Shown: in pieces, positions 34,863 through 42,743 of the stretch | Position numbering within the stretch: the first letter of the stretch is position 1 | Layout: every line of letters starts with the position of its first letter | NCBI GenBank assembly: GCA_964595205.1 | Contig: CAZQOQ010000002.1 | Coordinates: 124,001-188,000 of the forward strand | DNA length: 64,000 bases | DNA from: JADKIH01 sp964595205 | Lineage (GTDB): Bacteria > Bacteroidota > Bacteroidia > AKYH767-A > 2013-40CM-41-45 | Direction of reading: 5' to 3' | Program-made: the position numbers and the translations under genes | Notes under the pieces: generated by a model | Seen by the model: only the letters and a program-made list of their open reading frames with translations | The model's database searches: none | Told to the model about the DNA's origin: nothing

Positions 34863-36156
34863 TTTATTAGATAAAACTTTAAAAGAACTAAACGGTGTTG
34901 ATGCTTTACCAAAGATTGAAGCAAAAGGTTATAAACCTCATGGCGGTCAACTTAGAATACACAAAGCGATTGATGACCCGCGCTATAAATACATTGTTGT
35001 ATGCAATGGCAGGCAATGGGGTAAAACTCTCATGGTCATTAATCAAATCTACAAGTGGGCTTTCAATGAACCTGGGTCAAACATTTATTATATCGCACCA
35101 ACGTTTAAACTATCCAACATTGTATACAACATTATTCTAAATCACTTTGAGAATTCCGGGCTTGTAAAACACATTAACAAGACTTCAAAGATTTTCACTT
35201 TTCACAATAAAAGTACACTCTCTTTCCATTCAAGTGAAAACCCTCATTCAATGAGAGGTGCAACACTCACACATTGTGTGGTTGACGAGATGGCTTTTTG
35301 TAAAGACCCGCAATCACTTTGGACAGTATTACAACCGGCATTGCTTGTAAAAGGTCGGAAAGTTGTTTTTATAAGTACACCTTTTGGAAAAAACTTTTTC
35401 TATGATTTGTATTTACGAGGTATGGACAATAAGAAAAATCCTAAATGGATTTCTTTCACTTCACCTTCGTGGGAAAACCCTCGTGTATCAATTGAGGAAA
35501 TATTAGAAGAGAAAAAGAACAATGAATTAAAATATAGGGTTGAGTATGCAGCCGAATTTATTGATGATGCTTTAACGATTTTCAAGAATGTAAAAGAATG
35601 TACGTACTATGATATGGGTGTGAAGGATAACAAGCCGGATAAAAACGAGCGTTATGTTATGGGTGTTGATATAGCCACAAAGTTTGATTACACTGTAGCC
35701 TTTGTAATGTCCTCACAAAAGAAGATTGTAGATAGTTTCAGGATTAACTATACAAGCTATGAGTTTATTAAGAAGTGTTTGAAAGAAATGTATGATAAAT
35801 GGAAACCAGTAAACGGCTTTGTTGAAATTAATCACAATCCAAGCGTGTATGAAGATTTAAAAGCGCAAGGATGTAAGAGACTTCAACCTATTCATACAAG
35901 TTATAGCTCAAAGAAAACCATGATAGAAGATTTAATTGTAGCATTTGAGAATAAATCTATATCAGTACCAAACTTAAAATACTTGGAGTATGAGCTTTCC
36001 ACTTTCACTTTCACATATAATAAGACTTCACAAAAGATTACATACAATGCACGGGCCGGGTATCATGATGATAGTGTTATGGCACTTGCTATGTGCTTAT
36101 CAGCTTGGAAAGATGATAACCCAACAAAGAAGAAATTCCGTTGGTCCACAATTTAA
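34849..36156 (+). CDS. Terminase large subunit
   Basis: 435 aa. ATPase domain with Walker A GRQWGKT near residue 55, Walker B CVVDEMAF near 144 and coupling motif FISTPFG; RNaseH-like nuclease with GVDIATK near residue 272 and GYHDDSVMALA near the C-terminus. It packages phage DNA into proheads. Start at 34849 overlaps the small subunit stop. Late promoter copy lies 23 bases after the stop. Confidence 0.93.
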   Translation: MSKNNLLDKTLKELNGVDALPKIEAKGYKPHGGQLRIHKAIDDPRYKYIVVCNGRQWGKTLMVINQIYKWAFNEPGSNIYYIAPTFKLSNIVYNIILNHFENSGLVKHINKTSKIFTFHNKSTLSFHSSENPHSMRGATLTHCVVDEMAFCKDPQSLWTVLQPALLVKGRKVVFISTPFGKNFFYDLYLRGMDNKKNPKWISFTSPSWENPRVSIEEILEEKKNNELKYRVEYAAEFIDDALTIFKNVKECTYYDMGVKDNKPDKNERYVMGVDIATKFDYTVAFVMSSQKKIVDSFRINYTSYEFIKKCLKEMYDKWKPVNGFVEINHNPSVYEDLKAQGCKRLQPIHTSYSSKKTMIEDLIVAFENKSISVPNLKYLEYELSTFTFTYNKTSQKITYNARAGYHDDSVMALAMCLSAWKDDNPTKKKFRWSTI

Positions 36157-36178
36157 AATAAACGATTTTTCTATTAAC

Positions 36179-36192
36179 CATTTTATAGGTAT
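36179..36192 (+). promoter_or_regulatory. Phage late-promoter motif, copy 1
   Basis: CATTTTATAGGTAT with AAACGATTTTT starting 19 bases upstream. The ATG of the tail-chaperone gene is formed by the last bases (GGTATG), so the mRNA would be leaderless or nearly so. Confidence 0.7.
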
Positions 36193-36925
36193 GAAAGAAT
36201 TAAAACTTGATAACAATACTTACTATATACCAACCGGTGCACATGAATTCAAACTAAGGGATTATGAAAAGGTGGTTGCAGTTATTGACAGTAATACAAC
36301 CAGTGGTCACACATTGCCGTTGACATTTGAAAATGTTTTGGACATAATCAGTATTGCAACCAAGATTGATAAAGATAAGTTATCTAATTCACCCGTTGAA
36401 TTCACTGAGTTTTTAATAAATGAATTGATGTGGTTATTTACCCTTAAGACTGAAGACTTACCGATTAAAGACCATGTAATAATTAATAATGTAAAATATA
36501 CCTATTCAACTGAGAATGCAGTATTAACTACACGTGAACATGGAGACATTGACGAAATTATCATGAGGAAACCAAAGGATGAAATTTTTGCTTATGTGTT
36601 AGCTATTAGATTAAGAAAAGAAAATGAAAAGTATGATAGTAAGATATTGGAGTCAAGAAAGAATATGTTTTTGGAAACACCTATAAGTGAGATTTTACCA
36701 ATAGGTAATTTTTTTTTGAGCAACGAGAATTTATTACAAAAACATACGGAAATATATCATCTAATGGTGGAGCAAGCATGGAGCCAACACCAAACGCTGA
36801 TAGAACTAATAAACGATGGGGATGGTATGCAACGATTACCAGCTTGGCAAAAGAAAATTATCTTGACATGGATGCAGTACTTGACAAACCAATTATCGAA
36901 ACATTCCTCTTTATCGCTTACATGA
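36191..36925 (+). CDS. Tail assembly protein (chaperone G-like)
   Basis: 244 aa from ATG 36191; a longer frame into the terminase gene is rejected. LDNNTYYIPTGAHEFKLRDYEKV and ILPIGNFFLSNEN resemble a family found before tape-measure genes in Bacteroidota phages. A T9 run at residues ~173-176 and an overlapping, open -1 frame suggest that a fraction is made as a G-T fusion with the next gene. The last ~45 residues overlap the next gene and may be non-conserved. Confidence 0.65.
   Translation: MKELKLDNNTYYIPTGAHEFKLRDYEKVVAVIDSNTTSGHTLPLTFENVLDIISIATKIDKDKLSNSPVEFTEFLINELMWLFTLKTEDLPIKDHVIINNVKYTYSTENAVLTTREHGDIDEIIMRKPKDEIFAYVLAIRLRKENEKYDSKILESRKNMFLETPISEILPIGNFFLSNENLLQKHTEIYHLMVEQAWSQHQTLIELINDGDGMQRLPAWQKKIILTWMQYLTNQLSKHSSLSLT
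36709..36717 (+). other. Slippery T9 run, candidate -1 frameshift site
   Basis: AAT TTT TTT TTG in the zero frame. Slipping -1 leads to TTT GAG CAA CGA ... with no stop through ATG 36778 to the end of the next gene. Alternative: the second gene simply starts at its own ATG. Confidence 0.5.
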
Positions 36926-36999
36926 ATGAAATAACATTAGCCCGTAAAGCTGATTATAAAATACAACAAGAAATGCAACGAGCACTTAACAAAAGATAA
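36778..36999 (+). CDS. Tail assembly chaperone T-like protein
   Basis: 73 aa, in the -1 frame relative to the preceding gene, overlapping it by 148 bases. RWGWYATITSLAKENYLDMD and IIETFLFIAYMNEI are typical of small proteins before tape measure genes. Produced either from ATG 36778 or as a fusion by frameshifting at 36709. Confidence 0.65.
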   Translation: MEPTPNADRTNKRWGWYATITSLAKENYLDMDAVLDKPIIETFLFIAYMNEITLARKADYKIQQEMQRALNKR

Positions 37000-37011
37000 A
37001 ACATTAAATAA

Positions 37012-38097
37012 ATGTATTCAGGATTAACATACTTACTTACCTATATTGAAAATTCTTGTTTCGCTTACAGTGCAACAACAAGTGGAACAACTATAAGAGT
37101 AGGACACCAAGATTTACGTTCATTTGGTAAAGGTGAAAGTGACGATATTGCAGTTAGCGGTGAAGATATATACCCACGTGCATTTTTAGAATATCCAATA
37201 ACAGCTAAATTAATTTCACCAAACATTGTTCAATATAACTTTGCAATGATTGTAAACGATATTGAATTACATGAACGAACAAATGAAGTACAAAAGTTAG
37301 ATAGCACCTTCAACATTGCTAACTCACTTATACAAAAGTTTAAAAATGATAGTAGGTATAATCCATTTGAATTAGTTGATTATAACTATATTTCTCTAAC
37401 GGATTTTAGCGATGATATTACCGCCGGGTGGAGAATTGAATTTACATTCGACGTTAAACAAGAACGATGCGATGTAAGTTCTCAATTCATGAGTGGTACA
37501 CCTTACACGTGTTCTAACTGTTCCAATAATACTTGCACTTGCACCGGAGGTGAAAATTATCTCTTTTCAGCCGGGACCAACTTAGTATTGTTTACTGGTG
37601 GAACAAACCCAACAAATGTTAGTTATAGATTAAACAATCAAATTAATGTTGACATAGTAACCACATTACAGGTAAATGCAACACAACTAATAAACTGTCC
37701 AAACATTGATGCAAGCGGAGGGAATATTACGGGTGATTTTATTGAAGCATTAGATAGTATGCAAGCACAAAGCTTAAAAGTTTTAGGTAATGTGAATTAC
37801 TCCACCTCATACATAAGTTCACTCACTTACACCGGTAATACTGATTATTTTATTAATGTTGATTGCTCTTCTAATGAAGTATTAATATACTTACCCAATG
37901 ATGTACAAGATGGTAGAACAATTTATATCAAAGATGTTAATGGTAATTCAAATGCTAATGAAATTACTATTGACCCCGGAAATTATAATATTGAAAATGG
38001 TTCACCATATGTAATTAATATACCATACCAGTGTGTTGGGTTCATATTTTCGGAGACATTACAAACTTGGGTTATATTCTCTAACTACATTCCTTAA
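37012..38097 (+). CDS. Phage structural protein, probably tail-associated
   Basis: 361 aa. The N-terminal ~170 residues (SGEDIYPRAFLEYPITAKL, IVQYNFAMIVNDIELHERTNEV) look like a tail-terminator/completion type domain. A Cys-rich spacer (CSNCSNNTCTCTGG) follows, then a beta-rich Asn/Thr-rich C-terminus like a fibre or decoration domain. Family not firmly recognised. Confidence 0.55.
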   Translation: MYSGLTYLLTYIENSCFAYSATTSGTTIRVGHQDLRSFGKGESDDIAVSGEDIYPRAFLEYPITAKLISPNIVQYNFAMIVNDIELHERTNEVQKLDSTFNIANSLIQKFKNDSRYNPFELVDYNYISLTDFSDDITAGWRIEFTFDVKQERCDVSSQFMSGTPYTCSNCSNNTCTCTGGENYLFSAGTNLVLFTGGTNPTNVSYRLNNQINVDIVTTLQVNATQLINCPNIDASGGNITGDFIEALDSMQAQSLKVLGNVNYSTSYISSLTYTGNTDYFINVDCSSNEVLIYLPNDVQDGRTIYIKDVNGNSNANEITIDPGNYNIENGSPYVINIPYQCVGFIFSETLQTWVIFSNYIP

Positions 38098-38099
38098 TA

Positions 38100-38558
38100 A
38101 TGGCATCAAATAAAGCAAGCATTAAAAGTGTATTAGATAGCATAAGCAAAGAGCTTGTAAAAGCCGTGCAAACTATCTATGTAAGTGCAGGGATTAAAAG
38201 AAATTCCGATTTAGTAAAAAGTGTTGAAGTACGGAATAATAGAAACTCTTTAGAAGTATACGTAAATGATTATGTAGATTATATTGAGTCAGGTCGAAGA
38301 AAGTTTGCAAAGAAAGTTCCAATAAGTGCACTTTTAACTTTTATACGCAAAGCAAAGATTTCGCCCAAATATGGTTTGAGCAAAAATGAATTAGCTTATG
38401 CTATCCAAAATTCTATTTTTCAAAAAGGCATTAAGGGTAAAAGAGGTTTGAATAAAAAGGTAGAAAAGGTAACGGAGCAAACAATGATTAAAGCCCTTAG
38501 AGAACATTTCACTGTTAGAGTGGTTAATAATGAATTAATCGTTGGTAATAGAAAATAA
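38100..38558 (+). CDS. HK97 gp10-like neck/tail-completion protein
   Basis: 152 aa. Helical N-terminus, VDYIESGRRKFAKKVPISALLTFIRKAKI, then LAYAIQNSIFQKGIKG, the pattern of gp10-type minor proteins at the head-tail joint. Directly follows the previous gene (two-base gap). Confidence 0.65.
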   Translation: MASNKASIKSVLDSISKELVKAVQTIYVSAGIKRNSDLVKSVEVRNNRNSLEVYVNDYVDYIESGRRKFAKKVPISALLTFIRKAKISPKYGLSKNELAYAIQNSIFQKGIKGKRGLNKKVEKVTEQTMIKALREHFTVRVVNNELIVGNRK

Positions 38559-38579
38559 TAAAACAAAATTATCTAATTG

Positions 38580-38593
38580 CATTTTATGGGTAT
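38580..38593 (+). promoter_or_regulatory. Phage late-promoter motif, copy 2
   Basis: CATTTTATGGGTAT (one change), preceded by AAAACAAAATT starting 20 bases upstream; 17 bases before the next ATG. Confidence 0.65.
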
Positions 38594-38610
38594 AAAGTAA
38601 ATATATTCAA

Positions 38611-40341
38611 ATGCCATTAAACGAAAATCCTATTGTTGTAAACTATCCGGCACAAGCAACGGATAACAACGCTTTCACCATTGATACAAAAATTGACATT
38701 ATTATGGAACCTCAAACAAGTGTTTTGTGTTCCGAAAATCAAATTATATATCAATTCGGTTCTCGTGAAGACTATCCAATTACCAGTGCAAATACAAAAG
38801 CTAAGCTTGTAATTTTTGTCAACAACATGCCAAGTGAAGGTGAAACGTATGCAATAAGTGCACTAACTGGGAATTCTTTTGCAACCTATACTTTAACTGC
38901 AAAAGCACAACCGAAAGCAAATGAGTTTTATAGTGACCAAACTTTACCATCCCGTACAACAAGCGATGTGTGTGATAGTATTGCATTTGCACTAAATGCA
39001 AATGATAATTTTAGAAAACGATTTTATGCCGTTGCAGTTCCAAGTATTAGTTGGGTTGTTATTGAAGCACTTGAATATGGTGCAAAGTGGAATTTAGATT
39101 TTGCAACGATTGTACCGGGTACTGGTGGTTTTACTTTCGGCTATGTATATAGCTACGATAATTACCGTTCGCAAAGTCTAAAAGACTATGCTATTTGGAA
39201 TGACTTATATATTAATTCCAATGGTGATTTTGGTTCAAACTTGAATAGAAGCGGTTCAACACGAGTTGCACAATTTGAAAACGCCTACACGGCTGATAAC
39301 GAATATAACGTTGATGTTTCAGGTGTAATAAAAAATTATGTAAGCACTCCATTACCTTTACTATTAAGTGCTTCAACAATTATTCAAGAAAATGGTTCAC
39401 TTGTAAACTACTATTTAGTTGGTGGTGAAAAATACGATGAGTTTAACAATGGTTATAAGAGACAATTTTTAAATTATCAAACCGGAGTATATTGGGCATT
39501 GAATGCAAGCACTGGTTTAACTGACCAAAACTATTTAGCACCGTATGTATTTTCTAATGCAACGGGTACAACTGCAAGATTTTTAACTAACCAACCTCAA
39601 ACAAAACAAACCTATGCATTGGCTGACGAATATCTTTCTATTCTTTATTCCAATTCAGGCGGTGCACAATTACCGGGCTTGCAATTTTATTGGTATGTAG
39701 ATATTTATTATTCCAATGGTACGATTGCACACAATGCAGTACAAATGCACATGACTACAATACCAAGTGACGGCGGCGGTTGTTATCGCTTAAATGTGGG
39801 ACCTTCAACAATCGGAGTTCGTGAAGACTTATTATTTTTTGGTTCAAGAATTAAAGGTTATGGTGTCCACATGCAAATGGTTGGTTCAGCTTTGACCAAT
39901 GATTATACCGTAAGTACAGTGCAAAAGTATGAACTTGTTGATGAACCTAACCGTGGAAAATTAATTCAATGGTTAAACCCGCTTGGTCGTTGGGATAGTT
40001 TTTATTTCAATGGTAATTTGGAACAAGACTTAGATAGAAAGTCGAGCACATTTACAACACCAATTGGTTTTGATGTACAAGCAACTGATAGAATGTTAAA
40101 TGAAAATAACATTGAACTAAGTAGAGTTTATACACTTAATTCAGGTGTAATGAATAAAGAACACTTTGATTGGATATATGAGATAGCAAAGAGTACGGAT
40201 ATAAGAATTAAGGAGAATAATACTTTAAAGCCTATCATTTTAAAAAAGATTAATTGGAAATGTGAAAGTTCATTTGAAGATACATATTCTATTTCTATTG
40301 ATTATGTATATGCTGTTGAAGAAAACTATGTAAGAAAATAA
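38611..40341 (+). CDS. Phage tail structural protein (576 aa)
   Basis: Beta-rich with frequent Asn, Ser, Thr and Tyr. No signal peptide. Its late promoter sits directly upstream and it is followed six bases later by another structural gene. Position before the tape-measure gene and size suggest a tail tip or baseplate component. Family not recognised. Confidence 0.6.
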   Translation: MPLNENPIVVNYPAQATDNNAFTIDTKIDIIMEPQTSVLCSENQIIYQFGSREDYPITSANTKAKLVIFVNNMPSEGETYAISALTGNSFATYTLTAKAQPKANEFYSDQTLPSRTTSDVCDSIAFALNANDNFRKRFYAVAVPSISWVVIEALEYGAKWNLDFATIVPGTGGFTFGYVYSYDNYRSQSLKDYAIWNDLYINSNGDFGSNLNRSGSTRVAQFENAYTADNEYNVDVSGVIKNYVSTPLPLLLSASTIIQENGSLVNYYLVGGEKYDEFNNGYKRQFLNYQTGVYWALNASTGLTDQNYLAPYVFSNATGTTARFLTNQPQTKQTYALADEYLSILYSNSGGAQLPGLQFYWYVDIYYSNGTIAHNAVQMHMTTIPSDGGGCYRLNVGPSTIGVREDLLFFGSRIKGYGVHMQMVGSALTNDYTVSTVQKYELVDEPNRGKLIQWLNPLGRWDSFYFNGNLEQDLDRKSSTFTTPIGFDVQATDRMLNENNIELSRVYTLNSGVMNKEHFDWIYEIAKSTDIRIKENNTLKPIILKKINWKCESSFEDTYSISIDYVYAVEENYVRK

Positions 40342-40346
40342 TAACA

Positions 40347-42686
40347 ATGTTGAAGTTAAAGATAAACGGACAAAATGCAAACTTTGGAAGTGAAAAGGAT
40401 TTAGATGTAAAACTCTATAGACAATTCTTAGACTTACAAAATTTAAGCGAAAGGTCCGGGGATAAATCATACACAATTAAAATTCCAAAGAACAAAGAAA
40501 ACAATATCATCTTTGAGAGTGCGAATTGTATAGACACCATTGATAAGTTTGTAAGGCAAGAAGAATACCCCGTTGAATTGGAAACGGACGGTAATAATAA
40601 CATCATTGGTATATTTAAGCTTACACAAATTACGGATGAAAACTATGAAGGAATATTTTTATCAAACAACATTGCATGGGCAAGAAAGATTGATGGAAAA
40701 AATCTTAATGAGTTAACTAATCAAGATGGTAGTGCATGGGAATTTCCTTTCATTGGTTCAAGTGCAAACACTGCACAATATTCTTTTCAGTGGTATGTAG
40801 AGAATGCAACGTATGCAAATAGTGATGTGTGTTTTCCTTTTATTGCTCGTGGTCATTTTTGGCATAGTGCCAATACCCAGGTTAATCGAATACATGATGA
40901 CTCATGTACGTTTTCCGATTTTCCACCGGGTGTTTACAAAATGAAAATTGCAAAGAAAATATTTGAAAATATTTTCATGAGTTTAGACGGTGACTTATTA
41001 GGAGACAGTGAACACCAAAAATTGTTTTTACCTTTTACAAGTGGCGACTATTACAAGTGGAATACAAATTTACTTTATGGTGCATCATCAAGTGCAAGTA
41101 CAATTGACCATGACTATCCACAAACAAACCATAATTATTTTTCAAAGTCTTACACGGATGGTACAAATAATTTAACAACTGTAAACTTCAATCCATCAAC
41201 CATAATTGCAAATCCTTTAAATAGAATAAGAGATTATTCTTTTACTGATTTGAACAATGCCAGCTTGACAGCAAAGGAATATTATGTTGCTGCACCGGGA
41301 AAACTAAACATGGATTTACATTTCAAGTTTAAAGCAGCCGGATTATTGGGTACGTCAACCATAATGCCACCCACTGCACCACAAAGAACACCTAACCTCA
41401 CACGTGGTGGTTTTATACTTTATATTCATACGGATGCAGTAACGGACCAAGATATATTTGATGATGTCAATTCATATTTGTGGAGTACTTCACCAAGTGC
41501 AGCTATATCAAATCCAAATGTGATTTTCTATTATGATGTTTACCAAAGTTCAACTTACCACACACCAACATCCTTTCAACCCTTTGATAACACTGCCAAC
41601 ATTTCAGTTGTTGATACAACCGGAAACAATTTCTTATTAAATGCTTTTGTTTATATGTTATACATTACCGGTGGAACAATTGATGTAAGTATTCGAGATG
41701 TAAATGTATTTAACACAATGGATATAAGATGTGCTTGGGTTGGTTATGCAAATCCACAATTTTCACAAGTGCTTAGGTTAGATGAATATTCATGGACATT
41801 CTCAGGTTCAACCGGTGGAAGTAATTCTATTAACGTAAACATTGCGGAAAACTTGGGCGACATGAGTCAACTTGAATTTTTAAGAAGTTGGTTAGTTGAA
41901 AACAATCTTTTCATTTCCTATAACAAAGAAACAAACACGGTAAGATTTGATACCTATGATAATTTCTTTTTAGATAACACTTTTGCTTATGATATATCCG
42001 ATAAAGTTGATTTGAATAACAATGAACCAACAACTTTACCAATGGGATTGCCAAGAAATATTTATTACGAGTATCAAAATGATAGTGAGGACGGTCTTGT
42101 AAGTCAGGATATGAACTATGGAAATTTACAGGTAAGTAGCACCAATATTTACACTTCTAATGACCAAACTTTACAGGCTGTTTATTCAAGTACGAGACTT
42201 AGAGATTATGTGTATATGGAAAGCGGTGTAACATTTGACATTCCATGTATATGTAAGAAGGAAGATTTAGAGAATAGCGACTTAACAACTGTACAATGGA
42301 ATTTTAACTCTTCGTATAGAATACTTAAAACTGATACGTTTTTAACTGCAAGTGGTCAAACATGCTATATTAATGTTGACGGTTATCCAACAAAAATATT
42401 ATTATCACTTTTCGAGGATACAAGAGACCCGACAAAATTAAGTTTAAAATTCGATGGTGAAAATGGATTATATGAACGTTACTATCAAAGACAATATAAC
42501 GAATTAGAACGTTCTCATAAGATTGAAGTCAATAGCAAGATAAACACGTTTGATTTTAATAATATGGAACCCAATGTACCAGTCAAGATAAGGAACCAAC
42601 ACTATATTTTAAATAACATTGACGGCTTTTCTCCAACAAATGCAAGCTATACCAAACTGCAACTATTCAAAAAGTTCACAAATTAA
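40347..42686 (+). CDS. Phage tail structural protein (779 aa), tail-tip/baseplate-like
   Basis: N-terminus LKLKINGQNANFGSEKDLDVKLYRQFLDLQNL with SYTIKIPKNKENN is typical of large tail-associated proteins of Bacteroidota phages. Beta-rich, with a C-terminal compact domain (INTFDFNNMEPNVPVKIRNQ). Likely contacts the tape measure product. Function by position only. Confidence 0.6.
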   Translation: MLKLKINGQNANFGSEKDLDVKLYRQFLDLQNLSERSGDKSYTIKIPKNKENNIIFESANCIDTIDKFVRQEEYPVELETDGNNNIIGIFKLTQITDENYEGIFLSNNIAWARKIDGKNLNELTNQDGSAWEFPFIGSSANTAQYSFQWYVENATYANSDVCFPFIARGHFWHSANTQVNRIHDDSCTFSDFPPGVYKMKIAKKIFENIFMSLDGDLLGDSEHQKLFLPFTSGDYYKWNTNLLYGASSSASTIDHDYPQTNHNYFSKSYTDGTNNLTTVNFNPSTIIANPLNRIRDYSFTDLNNASLTAKEYYVAAPGKLNMDLHFKFKAAGLLGTSTIMPPTAPQRTPNLTRGGFILYIHTDAVTDQDIFDDVNSYLWSTSPSAAISNPNVIFYYDVYQSSTYHTPTSFQPFDNTANISVVDTTGNNFLLNAFVYMLYITGGTIDVSIRDVNVFNTMDIRCAWVGYANPQFSQVLRLDEYSWTFSGSTGGSNSINVNIAENLGDMSQLEFLRSWLVENNLFISYNKETNTVRFDTYDNFFLDNTFAYDISDKVDLNNNEPTTLPMGLPRNIYYEYQNDSEDGLVSQDMNYGNLQVSSTNIYTSNDQTLQAVYSSTRLRDYVYMESGVTFDIPCICKKEDLENSDLTTVQWNFNSSYRILKTDTFLTASGQTCYINVDGYPTKILLSLFEDTRDPTKLSLKFDGENGLYERYYQRQYNELERSHKIEVNSKINTFDFNNMEPNVPVKIRNQHYILNNIDGFSPTNASYTKLQLFKKFTN

Positions 42687-42709
42687 AGGAAAATAGTTTA
42701 AGTCATTAT

Positions 42710-42723
42710 CATTTTATGGGTAT
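42710..42723 (+). promoter_or_regulatory. Phage late-promoter motif, copy 3
   Basis: CATTTTATGGGTAT, preceded by AAAATAGTTT starting 20 bases upstream; 20 bases before the tape-measure ATG. Confidence 0.65.
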
Positions 42724-42743
42724 AGATAATATCCATAAAGATT

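Noticed and set aside
35990..36190. N-terminal extension of the tail-chaperone frame into terminase
   Set aside because: Overlaps the conserved terminase C-terminus in another frame; ATG 36191 follows the promoter motif and starts the recognisable sequence.
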